A stretch of 64,000 nt of DNA from Paucimonas lemoignei (GTDB taxonomy: Bacteria; Pseudomonadota; Gammaproteobacteria; Pseudomonadales; Pseudomonadaceae): assembly GCA_900475325.1 (NCBI GenBank), contig LS483371.1:1488001-1552000 (forward strand). The letters are read 5' to 3'. The translations under genes were made by a program, and so were the position numbers. Below are positions 39,836 to 50,591 of this stretch, in pieces (the first letter of the stretch is position 1; each line of letters opens with the position of its first letter). The notes below the pieces were generated by a model, which did no database searches, was not told where the DNA came from, and saw only the letters and a list, made by a program, of their open reading frames with translations.

Positions 39836-39991
39836 AAGGCCAACCGTAACCATTGAGGGGAATGTTGGCAAGCAGTTGAAAAAAATTGAGATAAGTTCTC
39901 TGGATTCTGCTTTTGTTAGTTATTTGTGATTGGATTTTCGAATAATTTGATTTTTTATTGCTGAGAGATGTGCCTGTTGTGTAGCTGAACC
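39836..39991. other. AT-rich region upstream of the leuA leader
   Basis: No gene seen. The AT-rich tract (about 39875-39965) probably contains the leuA promoter on the minus strand, but no single -35/-10 pair stands out. Confidence 0.35.
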
Positions 39992-40081
39992 TGTGGGAGC
40001 GAGCTTGCTCGCGAAGGGGGCGTTACTCCGACAGTTATTAATCGCCTGAAATACAGCCTTCGCAAGCAAGCTTGCTCCCAC
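39992..40081. repeat. REP pair (REPIN), TGTGGGAGCGAGC family
   Basis: Arms of TGTGGGAGCGAGCTTGCTCG type in inverted orientation, about 40 bases apart, between leuA and the M23 peptidase gene. Confidence 0.9.
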
Positions 40082-40104
40082 TAATGCTGTGGCGTACGCG
40101 TTTC

Positions 40105-40941
40105 CTAAGGCTGAAACGCACCGATGAAGATCGCAGGATCAACCCGCGCGTCATTCAGGCTGACGTTCCAGTGCATGTGCGGCCCGGTGGCGCGGCCAGT
40201 GGAGCCGACCTTGCCGACCACTCCGCCACGCGGCACGACGTCGCCTACCTTCACGTCAATCTTGGACATGTGGCAGAACATGCTGATGAAACCCTGGCCG
40301 TGATCGACAAACACCGTATTGCCATTGAAGAAATAGTTGCCGGTCAGGATGACTTTGCCAGCTGCCGGTGCCTTGATCGGAGTGCCCGCGGGTACAGCGA
40401 AGTCCAGACCCGAATGCGGGTTGCGTTCCTCGCCATTGAAGAAGCGACGCACGCCGAACTTGCTCGACAGCGGACCGGCCACGGGCTTGTCCAGCAACAG
40501 ATTGCTTGGCGTGCCAGGGGTGAAGCTGCGGTAGGCCTTGAGTTGCACGGCCAGCTCACCTTCGATGCGTTTGAGGTCTGCCGGATCAGGGTTCACCTGG
40601 CGTTGATTTTTCAAGGTGATCCGCTGTTCCGGGTACTTCTTGCTACCTACCACGAAGTCCAGATTGCGAGTGCCTTTGGCGTCTTTGGCCACGATTTGCT
40701 GGCTACCCGGCTTGACCGTCAAAGGCACACCGACGATAGCCAGCCAGCTGGCATCCTGTTCCTTGACCACCAGCACAGGCTTGCCCTGGTAAGTGGCGGT
40801 GGGCGCCTGACTCGCATTGCCCAGATCAACGACTGCCACACCACCGGGAACCGGCTTGTTCAGCAGGCGGGTGATATAGCTGTCGGCATGAGCGGGGAGG
40901 CAAAGGCACAGGGCAAAGACGGGAGCGAGAAAGCGCAGCAT
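40105..40941 (-). CDS. M23 (LytM-type) peptidase
   Basis: A 278-residue secreted protein. The signal peptide is MLRFLAPVFALCLCLPAHA. The C-terminal LytM domain (about 155-275) has the zinc motif HSGLDFAVPAGTPIKAP and the second motif TGPHMHWNVS. The N-terminal half is a beta-rich domain with QIVAKDAKGTRNL. It is expected to cut peptidoglycan cross-links or, if regulatory, to activate amidases; the metal residues look intact. It is adjacent to xseA (6 bases), same strand. Confidence 0.92.
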   Translation of the reverse strand: MLRFLAPVFALCLCLPAHADSYITRLLNKPVPGGVAVVDLGNASQAPTATYQGKPVLVVKEQDASWLAIVGVPLTVKPGSQQIVAKDAKGTRNLDFVVGSKKYPEQRITLKNQRQVNPDPADLKRIEGELAVQLKAYRSFTPGTPSNLLLDKPVAGPLSSKFGVRRFFNGEERNPHSGLDFAVPAGTPIKAPAAGKVILTGNYFFNGNTVFVDHGQGFISMFCHMSKIDVKVGDVVPRGGVVGKVGSTGRATGPHMHWNVSLNDARVDPAIFIGAFQP

Positions 40942-40947
40942 CGATAT

Positions 40948-42327
40948 TCAATCCAGAAGAGAAAGGGTGACGGGCGTCAGGTGGTTGTCTTCGACCCTGA
41001 CCTGCAATTCGCCTTCGCCGAGGCGCGCGGTCAAGCGCTGGCCGGTTCGGGTTTGCGCGGCGTTGCGAATCGCGTGACCGCGCTCGTCGAGCAGGATGCT
41101 GTAACCACGACCCAGCGTAGCCAATGGGCTGACCACTTGCAGGGTTTGCACTTGGGTTTGCAGTTGCAGGCGACGGGTCTTGAGGGTGTCGCGCATGGCC
41201 TTGGGTAAACGTGCCGCCAGAACATCGAGCCGCTGGCGCAGAAACGCCAGAGTCCGGCCGGGGTGTTGCGCAGCCAGTCGGCTTTCAAGGTGTGCCAGCC
41301 GCACCTGACGTTTGTGCATGTGCTGCTCGAAAGCGCGACGCATGCGCATGTCCAGATCATCCAGACGCTGAGCTTGTTGACGCAGCCGCTCGCCAGGGTG
41401 ACGCAAGCGACGGGAGATGCCTTCCAGGCGCAGACGCTCGCGCATCAGTTTGTCCTGGATGCGGCTGACCAGTCGCCGATGCAGGTTATCCACACGGCGA
41501 TGCAAATCGCTGGAGTCCGGGGCGAGCAATTCAGCTGCAGCCGAGGGTGTAGGCGCTCGAACGTCGGCCACGAAGTCGCTGATGGACACGTCAGTTTCAT
41601 GCCCGACGGCGCTGACGATGGGCGTGACACAGGCATCAATGGCACGGGCCACGGCTTCTTCGTTGAAGCACCAGAGGTCCTCCAGCGAGCCACCACCACG
41701 GGCCAGGATCAGCGCATCAAAACCGCGCGAATCTGCCAGCTTGAGTGCGCGGACAATTTGATTGATGGCCTCGCGACCCTGAACGGCGGTGGGGATCAGT
41801 GTCAGCTCAACCTGAGGGGCGCGACGGCGGAACACGCTGATGATGTCGCGGATGACCGCGCCGGTTGGCGAACTGATAATGCCGATGCGTTGCGGATGCA
41901 GGGGCAGGGCGACCTTGCGCTCAGCGCTGAACAGTCCTTCGGTGCTGAGTTTTTCCTTCAGGGCATCAAAGGCCAGACGCAGCGCGCCATCGCCTGCGGG
42001 CTCCACGGTATCGAGGATCAGCTGGTAATCGCCACGGCCTTCGAACAGTGAGACCTTGCCGCGCACCTTGACCTGCAAGCCATCTTTCAGCGCTTGCCGA
42101 ACCCGGGCGGCACTCTGCCGGAACAGGGCGCAGCGCACCTGTGCGCCGGAATCCTTCAGGGTGAAGTAGACGTGACCGGAAGCCGGTCGCGACAGGTTGG
42201 AGATTTCACCCTCCACCCAGATATGGCTGAACACATCCTCCAGCAACACCCGCGCGCGGCCGTTGAGCTGGCTGACAGTTAGGACTTCCCGGTCGAGGCC
42301 GAGTCTTGCGAAGGGGTCTTTGATCAT
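40948..42327 (-). CDS. xseA: Exodeoxyribonuclease VII large subunit
   Basis: A 459-residue nuclease subunit that with XseB degrades single-stranded DNA. The N-terminal OB domain carries WVEGEISNLSRPASGHVYFT, the catalytic domain has SSPTGAVIRDIISVFRRRAP, ARGGGSLEDLWCFNEE and SAVGHETDVSISDFVAD, and a long coiled coil with many Arg/Gln follows. The start at 42327 (MIKDPFARLGLDREVLTVSQ) gives exactly the usual length. The xseB gene is not in this window. Confidence 0.97.
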   Translation of the reverse strand: MIKDPFARLGLDREVLTVSQLNGRARVLLEDVFSHIWVEGEISNLSRPASGHVYFTLKDSGAQVRCALFRQSAARVRQALKDGLQVKVRGKVSLFEGRGDYQLILDTVEPAGDGALRLAFDALKEKLSTEGLFSAERKVALPLHPQRIGIISSPTGAVIRDIISVFRRRAPQVELTLIPTAVQGREAINQIVRALKLADSRGFDALILARGGGSLEDLWCFNEEAVARAIDACVTPIVSAVGHETDVSISDFVADVRAPTPSAAAELLAPDSSDLHRRVDNLHRRLVSRIQDKLMRERLRLEGISRRLRHPGERLRQQAQRLDDLDMRMRRAFEQHMHKRQVRLAHLESRLAAQHPGRTLAFLRQRLDVLAARLPKAMRDTLKTRRLQLQTQVQTLQVVSPLATLGRGYSILLDERGHAIRNAAQTRTGQRLTARLGEGELQVRVEDNHLTPVTLSLLD

Positions 42328-42403
42328 GGTGGGCATGATAAAGGCAATGTGCATTAAGCGCACGACGCAAGGGGGTGGGAATTGCATCCTGTTGGAGTGG
42401 ACC

Positions 42404-42495
42404 TGTGGGAGCGAGCTTGCTCGCGAAGGCAATGTTCCTGCCCCCGGGAATACATTTGAACGTCCCGGCCTCTTCGCGAGCAAGCTCGCTCCCAC
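42404..42495. repeat. REP pair (REPIN), TGTGGGAGCGAGC family
   Basis: Inverted arms of TGTGGGAGCGAGCTTGCTCG type lie between the divergent xseA and TSUP transporter genes, so it is upstream of both. Confidence 0.9.
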
Positions 42496-42587
42496 GGGTA
42501 ATTGAAGTGGGCTCCAAATGTAGACGCGACCGGGGACCCGTCGATTTGCTACAGTCCGCAGGTCACTTTCAGGGAAGAACAATAATA

Positions 42588-43367
42588 GTGGGCACCCTCG
42601 ACGTTATCGCACTGTTCACCGATCTGGGCTTCACGCCTCTGGACTGGCTGCTCATCGAGCTGGCCGTGGTCGCTGCTTATATAGTGTTCGGCATTGCCGG
42701 TTTTGGGACTGCCCTGGTGGCGGCCCCGGCGCTGATCCACTTCATGCCGCTGTCACGAATCATTCCTTTACTGGTGCTGCTGGATTTCCTCGCGGCCCTG
42801 GGCAATCTGCTGCCGTCGCGCCAGTCGGTGGTCAAGTCCGAGCTGTTTCGCCTGTTGCCGTGCATGGCCGTGGGCTGCACCTTGGGTGTGGTGTTCCTGC
42901 TCAACCTGAAATCCGACATCCTTCTTTTATTAATGGGCATCTTCATCACCGCGTATGCGCTTTACAGCTTGGCGGTAAAACTGCGGCCTACGCAGTTGGC
43001 TGCCGGCTGGGCCATTCCCATGGGCACCATCGGCGGATTGTTTGGCGCGCTGTTTGGCAGTGGCGGCTTTCTGTATGCGATTTATCTCAACGGTCGCCTG
43101 GAGTCCAAGGAGCGGGTGCGGGCGACGCAAAGCGCGTTGATCAGTTGCAGCACCGTCGTGCGCTTGAGCCTGTTTATGATCGCCGGTGTCTACGCGCAGC
43201 TGTCGTTGCTGATGCTGGCTATGTGTCTGCTGCCCGCCATGTTGTTGGGTTCCTGGGTAGGGCGCGGCCTGACCTTGAAGATGTCCCGGGAAACCTTCGT
43301 GCGCTCGGTGACTTGGCTGGTGCTGGTCAGTGGCATTGCGTTGATCGGCCGCTACATCGCAGGCTGA
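42588..43367 (+). CDS. TSUP (TauE/SafE) family transporter
   Basis: A 259-residue integral membrane protein with about eight helices. The repeat-type motif IAGFGTALVAAPALIHFMP in the first half and GGLFGALFGSGGFLYAIYL in the second are characteristic of the TauE/SafE sulfite/organic-anion exporter family. Substrate cannot be read from the sequence. The GTG start has AGGGAAG about 10 bases upstream; the REP pair covers any longer start, which would add a non-membrane tail. Confidence 0.88.
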   Translation: MGTLDVIALFTDLGFTPLDWLLIELAVVAAYIVFGIAGFGTALVAAPALIHFMPLSRIIPLLVLLDFLAALGNLLPSRQSVVKSELFRLLPCMAVGCTLGVVFLLNLKSDILLLLMGIFITAYALYSLAVKLRPTQLAAGWAIPMGTIGGLFGALFGSGGFLYAIYLNGRLESKERVRATQSALISCSTVVRLSLFMIAGVYAQLSLLMLAMCLLPAMLLGSWVGRGLTLKMSRETFVRSVTWLVLVSGIALIGRYIAG

Positions 43368-43436
43368 TCCCGGGCTTGACCTGAGCAACGGGGGGATTAA
43401 GCTGCCGCCCTCTTACACAGCTCAGTGACTGACTCC

Positions 43437-43985
43437 ATGAACAGCCAAAGCATTATCGTCCCGCAGATTTCCGGCTACCCCGGTCGCGAGGCGCGGGCGC
43501 GTCTGATCCTGCGCTGGCTGGTCAAGCTCAACGTGGTCGAACCCGAGCTGACCACCTGCGGGCGCACCTACAATAAAATGGCCTACGCCATCGCCCCCGG
43601 TGCGCGAAAAGTTGTCGAGGATCCTGATGCATTGCCGTTCGGCAAGCCGGTCAATGGTCTGGAGATTGTCACCAAGCGCTGCATTTTCACACCTCTCAAG
43701 GACTTCGCCGAAGAAGCCGGTTGCCCCGAATGCCGCAAGGAAATCGGCGAGGCGCTATTCGACAGCCTCGAAGAGTGGATGCCTGCCCATACTGATAACT
43801 TCATCTGCCCTGAATGCGGCCATGAAGACGACATCAATGGCTTTCTGTTTCTCGAACCCTGCGGGTTTTCCAACCTGGGGTTCATCTTCAACGACTGGCT
43901 CGATGCCTCCTTCAAACAGAGCTTTCTGGACGACTTCGCCGAACGTCTGGATCGTCCGGTTTCCTTCGTCAAAGTGCGCCTATAA
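43437..43985 (+). CDS. Conserved zinc-ribbon protein of unknown function
   Basis: I recognise no function for this 182-residue cytosolic protein. It has two Cys-x2-Cys knuckles, GCPECRK (about 100) and ICPECGHED (about 128), that likely form one zinc ribbon, plus a lone TTCGRTYNKMAY earlier and ITKRCIF-type segments. The acidic C-terminus ends DRPVSFVKVRL. Some pseudomonad homologues carry the label sugar ABC transporter ATPase, which this sequence does not support: no Walker motifs are present. It lies just upstream of guaB on the same strand. Confidence 0.75.
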   Translation: MNSQSIIVPQISGYPGREARARLILRWLVKLNVVEPELTTCGRTYNKMAYAIAPGARKVVEDPDALPFGKPVNGLEIVTKRCIFTPLKDFAEEAGCPECRKEIGEALFDSLEEWMPAHTDNFICPECGHEDDINGFLFLEPCGFSNLGFIFNDWLDASFKQSFLDDFAERLDRPVSFVKVRL

Positions 43986-44001
43986 AGGGCTTTGATAATA
44001 G

Positions 44002-45663
<1,662 letters not shown>

Positions 45664-45678
45664 TTCAGAGCCTTTCCC

Positions 45679-47256
45679 ATGTCCCTCGACATTCACGCCC
45701 ACCGTATCCTGATCCTCGACTTCGGTTCCCAGTACACCCAGCTGATCGCCCGCCGAGTGCGTGAAATCGGCGTGTATTGCGAACTGCACCCGTTCGACAT
45801 GGACGACGAAGCCATTCGTGAGTTCGCTCCAAAAGGCGTGATCCTCGCCGGCGGTCCCGAGTCTGTGCACGAAGCCAACAGCCCGCGCTGCCCGCAAGCG
45901 GTGTTTGACCTGGGCGTCCCGGTTTTCGGTATCTGCTACGGCATGCAAACCATGGCCGAGCAGTTGGGCGGCAAGGTTGCAGGTTCCGAACTGCGTGAAT
46001 TCGGCTACGCCCGCGTTGACGTCGTCGGCAAAAGCCGCCTGCTTGATGGCATCGAAGACCACATCGACGCCGATGGCCTCTTCGGCCTCGACGTATGGAT
46101 GAGCCACGGTGACAAGGTCACCAAGCTGCCGGAAGACTTCCACATTCTAGCCAGCACTCCGAGCTGCCCGATTGCCGGTATGGCAGACGACGCTCGCGGT
46201 TACTACGGCGTGCAGTTCCACCCGGAAGTGACCCACACCAAGCAGGGCGGTCGGATCCTGTCGCGCTTCGTCCTCGATATCTGTGCTTGTGAAGCCCTGT
46301 GGACGCCCTCGAAGATTGCTGAAGACGCCATCGCTCAGGTTCGCGCTCAGGTGGGTACCGACAACGTATTGCTGGGGCTGTCTGGCGGCGTTGACTCATC
46401 CGTGGTTGCCGCGCTGTTGCACAAGGCCATCGGCGATCAGCTGACCTGCGTATTCGTCGACAACGGCTTGTTGCGCCTGCACGAAGGCGAGCAGGTGATG
46501 GCCATGTTCGCCGAGAACATGGGTGTCAAGGTGATCCGCGCCAACGCTCAGGATCAGTTCCTCGACAATCTGGCAGGCGAAGCCGACCCGGAGAAGAAGC
46601 GCAAGATCATCGGCCGTACCTTCATCGACGTGTTCGACGCCGAATCCTGCAAGCTGGACAACATCAAGTTCCTGGCCCAGGGCACCATCTACCCGGATGT
46701 CATCGAGTCCGCTGGCGCGAAAAGCGGCAAGGCTCACGTGATCAAGTCGCACCACAACGTGGGCGGCCTGCCGGAAGAAATGAACCTCAAACTGGTCGAG
46801 CCACTGCGCGAACTGTTCAAGGACGAAGTCCGTCGCCTGGGTCTGGAACTCGGTCTGCCGTATGACATGGTCTACCGTCACCCATTCCCAGGCCCAGGCC
46901 TGGGCGTGCGGATCCTCGGTGAAGTGAAGAAGGAATACGCCGACCTGCTGCGTCGTGCGGACCACATCTTCATCGAAGAACTGCGCAAAGCCGACTGGTA
47001 CCACAAAGTCAGCCAGGCTTTCGTGGTGTTCCAGCCGGTGAAATCCGTTGGCGTGGTTGGCGATGGCCGTCGTTACGCATGGGTTGTCGCCCTGCGTGCC
47101 GTTGAAACCATCGACTTCATGACCGCACGTTGGGCACACCTGCCTTACGAACTGCTGGAAACCGTCAGCGGCCGTATCATCAACGAAATCGAAGGCATCT
47201 CCCGCGTGACCTACGACGTGTCGAGCAAGCCGCCTGCGACGATTGAGTGGGAATGA
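45679..47256 (+). CDS. guaA: GMP synthase (glutamine-hydrolysing)
   Basis: A 525-residue enzyme that aminates XMP to GMP using glutamine and ATP. The N-terminal class I amidotransferase has the nucleophile in [11 protein letters not shown] and the His/Glu pair in [10 protein letters not shown]. The ATP pyrophosphatase P-loop is [13 protein letters not shown]. The C-terminal dimerisation domain ends [17 protein letters not shown]. It acts directly after GuaB, encoded 129 bases upstream. Confidence 0.98.
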   Translation: MSLDIHAHRILILDFGSQYTQLIARRVREIGVYCELHPFDMDDEAIREFAPKGVILAGGPESVHEANSPRCPQAVFDLGVPVFGICYGMQTMAEQLGGKVAGSELREFGYARVDVVGKSRLLDGIEDHIDADGLFGLDVWMSHGDKVTKLPEDFHILASTPSCPIAGMADDARGYYGVQFHPEVTHTKQGGRILSRFVLDICACEALWTPSKIAEDAIAQVRAQVGTDNVLLGLSGGVDSSVVAALLHKAIGDQLTCVFVDNGLLRLHEGEQVMAMFAENMGVKVIRANAQDQFLDNLAGEADPEKKRKIIGRTFIDVFDAESCKLDNIKFLAQGTIYPDVIESAGAKSGKAHVIKSHHNVGGLPEEMNLKLVEPLRELFKDEVRRLGLELGLPYDMVYRHPFPGPGLGVRILGEVKKEYADLLRRADHIFIEELRKADWYHKVSQAFVVFQPVKSVGVVGDGRRYAWVVALRAVETIDFMTARWAHLPYELLETVSGRIINEIEGISRVTYDVSSKPPATIEWE

Positions 47257-47275
47257 TCCCGCTTAGCTGAACCTG

Positions 47276-47303
47276 AAAAGCCCGCATATTTGCGGGCTTT
47301 TTT
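47276..47303 (+). terminator. Terminator of guaBA
   Basis: The 11-bp stem AAAAGCCCGCA/TGCGGGCTTTT has a TATT loop and a T run. Confidence 0.95.
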
Positions 47304-47391
47304 GTGGCTGTATTCAAGGCCTTCACCGATAAATATCAGGTACCGGCCGTAATCAGTACCAGGTACTGATGAGCATTTGAGATAGCCGTTC

Positions 47392-47455
47392 CATAAAGCA
47401 TATGCCTTGCCTATGCTTTATGTGACTGCTACTGTGCATATGTCAGACCTATGCA
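47392..47455 (+). promoter_or_regulatory. Double palindromic operator upstream of vapBC
   Basis: Two inverted repeats share the half-site GCATA and a 9-base spacer: CATAAAGCATA-N9-TATGCTTTATG (47392-47422) and TGCATA-N9-TATGCA (47435-47455). Their centres are 38 bases apart, directly before the antitoxin gene. This is the expected layout for autoregulation by an AbrB-fold antitoxin. Confidence 0.7.
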
Positions 47456-47467
47456 TGAGGTGACGCT

Positions 47468-47698
47468 ATGCGCACAGTATCAATTTTCAAGAACGGCAAG
47501 AATCAAGCGATTCGCTTGCCAAACGACATGGCATACGAGGGGGTCGGGGAGCTGGAGATTACCCGTAGCGGTGACACCATCACCTTGCGCCCTGTGCGCC
47601 CAAGCTGGTTATCGCTGGCTGAACTGCCCAAGGCTGATGAAGATTTTCTGCAAGAGCGCCCGAACGTTATCGGTGATGAAGGCAGGTTCAATCTTTGA
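47468..47698 (+). CDS. VapB-type antitoxin (AbrB/SpoVT fold)
   Basis: A 76-residue antitoxin. The N-terminal swapped-hairpin DNA-binding domain is RTVSIFKNGKNQAIRLP through GDTITLRPV; the acidic C-terminal half (LPKADEDFLQERPNVIGDEG) should wrap the toxin. The stop overlaps the toxin start. It is likely to repress its own promoter through the palindromes at 47392-47455. Confidence 0.9.
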   Translation: MRTVSIFKNGKNQAIRLPNDMAYEGVGELEITRSGDTITLRPVRPSWLSLAELPKADEDFLQERPNVIGDEGRFNL

Positions 47699-48108
47699 CT
47701 ACGTACATGCTCGATACCTGCATTTGCTCGTTCATCATGCGCGAACATCCGGAGTCGGTCTTGCAGCGACTGGGCGCAGAAGTGGCCCGAAATAATCGCA
47801 TCGTGATTTCCGCCATAACCTACGCCGAAATGCGTTACGGCCAGATCGGCAAGAAGGCATCGCCCAAGCACAAGACGCTGGTTGATGAGTTTGTAAAGCG
47901 TCTGGATGAGGTCTTGCCGTGGGATCAAAATGCCGTAGACGCGACAGTCGAGGTAAAGAGCAAACTCACCAAGGCAGGCACGACTATTGGTGAGAATGAC
48001 ACCGCCATTGCTGGGCACGCCATTGCTTCGGGTTGTACGTTGGTCACGAACAATGTTCGTGAATTCAGCCGAGTTGTCGGGCTGTCTTACGAAGACTGGG
48101 TCCACTGA
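47695..48108 (+). CDS. VapC-type PIN-domain RNase toxin
   Basis: A 137-residue PIN-domain toxin, expected to cut tRNA or rRNA when freed from its antitoxin. Acidic metal ligands are seen in YMLDTCICSFIM (Asp), SAITYAEMRYG (Glu) and GENDTAIAGHA (Asp), and the family end is TLVTNNVREFSRVVGL. The TTG start overlaps the antitoxin stop with a ribosome-binding site upstream; an ATG at 47707 is possible. The usual LDTN reads LDTC here, a substitution at a position normally Asn. Confidence 0.9.
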   Translation: MTTYMLDTCICSFIMREHPESVLQRLGAEVARNNRIVISAITYAEMRYGQIGKKASPKHKTLVDEFVKRLDEVLPWDQNAVDATVEVKSKLTKAGTTIGENDTAIAGHAIASGCTLVTNNVREFSRVVGLSYEDWVH

Positions 48109-48120
48109 CCGAGATTATGA

Positions 48121-48669
48121 ATGCCTAAGTTTTTTACAATCATCCTGTTGAGCGTGTTGGCCGGGTGTACGACGAACCAGCTTCACTTTGCTGCCTACAC
48201 GTCTGAAACAGAGTTGGCTGCTCTCATACAGCAGTCCACGGATGTCGATGTCACTGCAGTCACGGGCACCGAGAATTGCTCGGCCTGCACCGAGCGCAGC
48301 AACATCGTGTGGCATGCGGCCAATTACAACGGCGCCTTATATCAGGGGTTTGCCGCGCTGCCGATCAAGGATTGGGAGACGTTCGTTCAGGACGCGCTTG
48401 AATCCAGGCCGCAGTCTCCGACGAAGGTGAAAGTAGTCATAGAAAGGATCTTCCTGAAAACCTGGAGCGACCCCGCCTACTATGCGTGCCAGGCTGAAAT
48501 CTCAGTCTTCGTTGGCGCTACGGAGCACAAGGGCAAGGGCATCGTAAAAATTCATGCTCCCGGCCAGCAACTGATTCGGGCGGATCTCGCAACACTCAAC
48601 CCTGAGACATTGGCGGCGATCAGGCTTTCATTGAAGTCGGCCTATTTAAATGCCATGGGTCGTCATTGA
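48121..48669 (+). CDS. Putative lipoprotein of unknown function
   Basis: A 182-residue protein with a short signal peptide and lipobox VLAGC (MPKFFTIILLSVLAGCTTNQ). The mature part has ENCSACTERSNI, which could form a disulfide, and a mixed alpha/beta pattern. I do not recognise the family. It begins 12 bases after the toxin gene, same strand; co-transcription is possible but a link to the toxin-antitoxin pair is not indicated. Confidence 0.75.
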   Translation: MPKFFTIILLSVLAGCTTNQLHFAAYTSETELAALIQQSTDVDVTAVTGTENCSACTERSNIVWHAANYNGALYQGFAALPIKDWETFVQDALESRPQSPTKVKVVIERIFLKTWSDPAYYACQAEISVFVGATEHKGKGIVKIHAPGQQLIRADLATLNPETLAAIRLSLKSAYLNAMGRH

Positions 48670-48735
48670 TACAAGGACAGCGCTGCCGGCGGCGATCATC
48701 AACAGGATCCAGTCTGCGCGGGGCGCAACGGCCAT
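48646..48735 (-). CDS. Possible 29-residue membrane peptide
   Basis: A minus-strand frame with AGGAG 8 bases before its ATG. It encodes MAVAPRADW followed by a hydrophobic stretch (ILLMIAAGSAVLVSM). It lies 53 bases downstream of the LysR gene and overlaps the last codons of the convergent lipoprotein gene. Support is the ribosome-binding site plus a single helix only. Confidence 0.4.
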   Translation of the reverse strand: MAVAPRADWILLMIAAGSAVLVSMTTHGI

Positions 48736-48788
48736 GATCCGGACTCCTGCCTGAACTACGCAAGGTCTGCCCGCACCATTTGAATTCA

Positions 48789-49709
48789 TCAAACCTTCGA
48801 GCTGGAAGCTCCTTGCAACGTCGAGGCGATGAGGTCGCGCAGCCACATATGGGCGGGATCTCGGTGCAGTCGTTCGGGCCATAACATGAGCATTTCAAAA
48901 CCCGGAATGGCGAGTGGAGGCGCTTGAACGTGAAGTGCTGGCTCGTCTCGCACCAGTCGTTCTGGCACCACCGCAACCAGGTCGCTGTGTGTCAATGCTG
49001 ATACGAGCGAATTGAAATTAGACACTGATAACACGACCCTTCGTTCGAGTCCTTTAGCGGCCAGTGCCTGGTCAGTACTGCCGACGAACCCCGCCCCAGT
49101 GGGTGACATAACCGCATGTTCAAGGCCGCAGAACGCTTTGAGCGATAGCCTGGTTGCCAAAGCGGGATGGCCGCGTCGCCCTGCCACCACGTAGCGCTCG
49201 TGAACCAAAGACTTATGACGCAGCTTTGGCGGCGCGTCATCGCGAGTGTGCAGCGCCAGATCGAGCTGGCCGTTTTCCAGATCATTGGCGAGGTTGGCGG
49301 GATGTTTGTTCAGCAGCGCCAAGCGGGTATTAGGGGCCAGGCGCCTGAGCAGCGCGAGCGACGGCCAGACTAAGGCAGTCGCTGCGTAATCACTGGCGGC
49401 AACCTTCCAGGTCTGATTGGACAGTGCGGGCTCGAAAGTGGCACTAGGGCTCAATGCGCCTTCCAACGCTACCAGCGCCTCACGCAGTGGCCCGCGCAAT
49501 TCACGGGCACGCTCGGTAGGCGACATTCCTCGAGGGCCGGGCAGCAGCAATGGATCGTCGAGAATTTCTCGCAGCCGACCCAGTTGCAGGCTGACGGTCG
49601 GTTGGGCGAGATTGAGCAATCGGGCCGCCCGTGTCACGTTCTGCTCAGACAGTAGGGCATCCAGTGTGACCAGCAAATTGAGATCCAGGCGGCGCAAGGT
49701 ATTGTGCAT
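48789..49709 (-). CDS. LysR-family transcriptional regulator
   Basis: A 306-residue regulator. The N-terminal winged helix-turn-helix is LNLLVTLDALLSEQNVTRAA with LAQPTVSLQLGRLREI, followed by an effector-binding domain. It is divergent from a quinone-reductase gene 84 bases away, so it most likely controls that gene and itself. Its inducer (perhaps a quinone or redox compound) is inferred only from context. Confidence 0.93.
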   Translation of the reverse strand: MHNTLRRLDLNLLVTLDALLSEQNVTRAARLLNLAQPTVSLQLGRLREILDDPLLLPGPRGMSPTERARELRGPLREALVALEGALSPSATFEPALSNQTWKVAASDYAATALVWPSLALLRRLAPNTRLALLNKHPANLANDLENGQLDLALHTRDDAPPKLRHKSLVHERYVVAGRRGHPALATRLSLKAFCGLEHAVMSPTGAGFVGSTDQALAAKGLERRVVLSVSNFNSLVSALTHSDLVAVVPERLVRDEPALHVQAPPLAIPGFEMLMLWPERLHRDPAHMWLRDLIASTLQGASSSKV

Positions 49710-49793
49710 GTAAATACCATATGTTTCGGAAATTCATTTCTATCATAGCGGGTTCGTCGTTACGGTGAGGCATCCATCCACTCGGAGCCTCCC
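49710..49793. promoter_or_regulatory. Shared LysR/quinone reductase promoter region
   Basis: The 84-base divergent intergenic space is AT-rich near 49715-49750. It must hold both promoters and presumably the LysR operator. No single T-N11-A palindrome is convincing. Confidence 0.4.
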
Positions 49794-50591
49794 ATGAAGC
49801 TGCTGCTGATCTACGCCCACCCTGAATCTCGCTCTCTGAATGGTTCGCTCAGGGATTTCGCGCTCGCTCACCTGAAAACCGCGGGTCACGAGGTCAGGGT
49901 TTCAGATCTGTACAAGATGCGTTGGAAAGCGCCCATTGATACGGATGACGCCCCTGGCTATGACGACGAAACCCCTTTCAACCCCGCAATAGAATCGCAG
50001 CGTGTATTTGCTGCTGGCACCCAACCTGCAGACATTCAGGAGGAGCAGGCCAAACTGCTATGGGCGGACGCCGTGATCTTTCAATTTCCACTGTGGTGGT
50101 TCTCGATGCCTGCGATCCTCAAGGGCTGGGTTGAGCGCGTCTACGCCTACGGATTTGCCTATGGCGTCGGCGAGCACAGCGAAAGCCACTGGGGCGATCG
50201 CTACGGCGAAGGCAGCATGGCGGGGAAGCGGGCGATGTTGGTGGTCACCATGGGCGGGTGGGAGTCCCACTACAGTGATCGAGGGGTGAACGGTGCGCTG
50301 GATGACCTGCTATTTCCTATCCAGCACGGCGTACTTTTTTATCCCGGGTTCACTGTCATGCCGCCTTTCCCGATCTATAAAACCGGCAAAATGGATGCCG
50401 CTCGGTTCGAACAGCTATGCACCGCATATGCGGCTCGGCTGGATAACCTGTTCAGTGATCAGCCTTTGCCATTTCGTCGCCAGAATGCCGGGGACTATGC
50501 AATTCCGGCGTTGACACTCAAGCCGCACCTTGCTGCCGGTCGTCACGATTTAGGCATCCATCTCAGTGAGGAGGCGACGTCTGAAGAGTAG
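49794..50591 (+). CDS. NAD(P)H:quinone oxidoreductase, flavodoxin fold
   Basis: A 265-residue flavin-dependent reductase of the NQO1/MdaB/KefF type. The phosphate-binding start is LLLIYAHPESRSLNGSL, and FQFPLWWFSMPAILKGWVER is the signature flavin/quinone-pocket segment. The family motif continues in VVTMGGWESHYSD. Two-electron reduction of quinones without radical formation is expected. It is probably regulated by the divergent LysR protein. Confidence 0.9.
   Translation: MKLLLIYAHPESRSLNGSLRDFALAHLKTAGHEVRVSDLYKMRWKAPIDTDDAPGYDDETPFNPAIESQRVFAAGTQPADIQEEQAKLLWADAVIFQFPLWWFSMPAILKGWVERVYAYGFAYGVGEHSESHWGDRYGEGSMAGKRAMLVVTMGGWESHYSDRGVNGALDDLLFPIQHGVLFYPGFTVMPPFPIYKTGKMDAARFEQLCTAYAARLDNLFSDQPLPFRRQNAGDYAIPALTLKPHLAAGRHDLGIHLSEEATSEE

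Noticed and set aside
39992..42495. Repeated palindromes considered as a CRISPR-like array
   Set aside because: The repeats are widely separated inverted REP pairs, not direct repeats with regular spacers.
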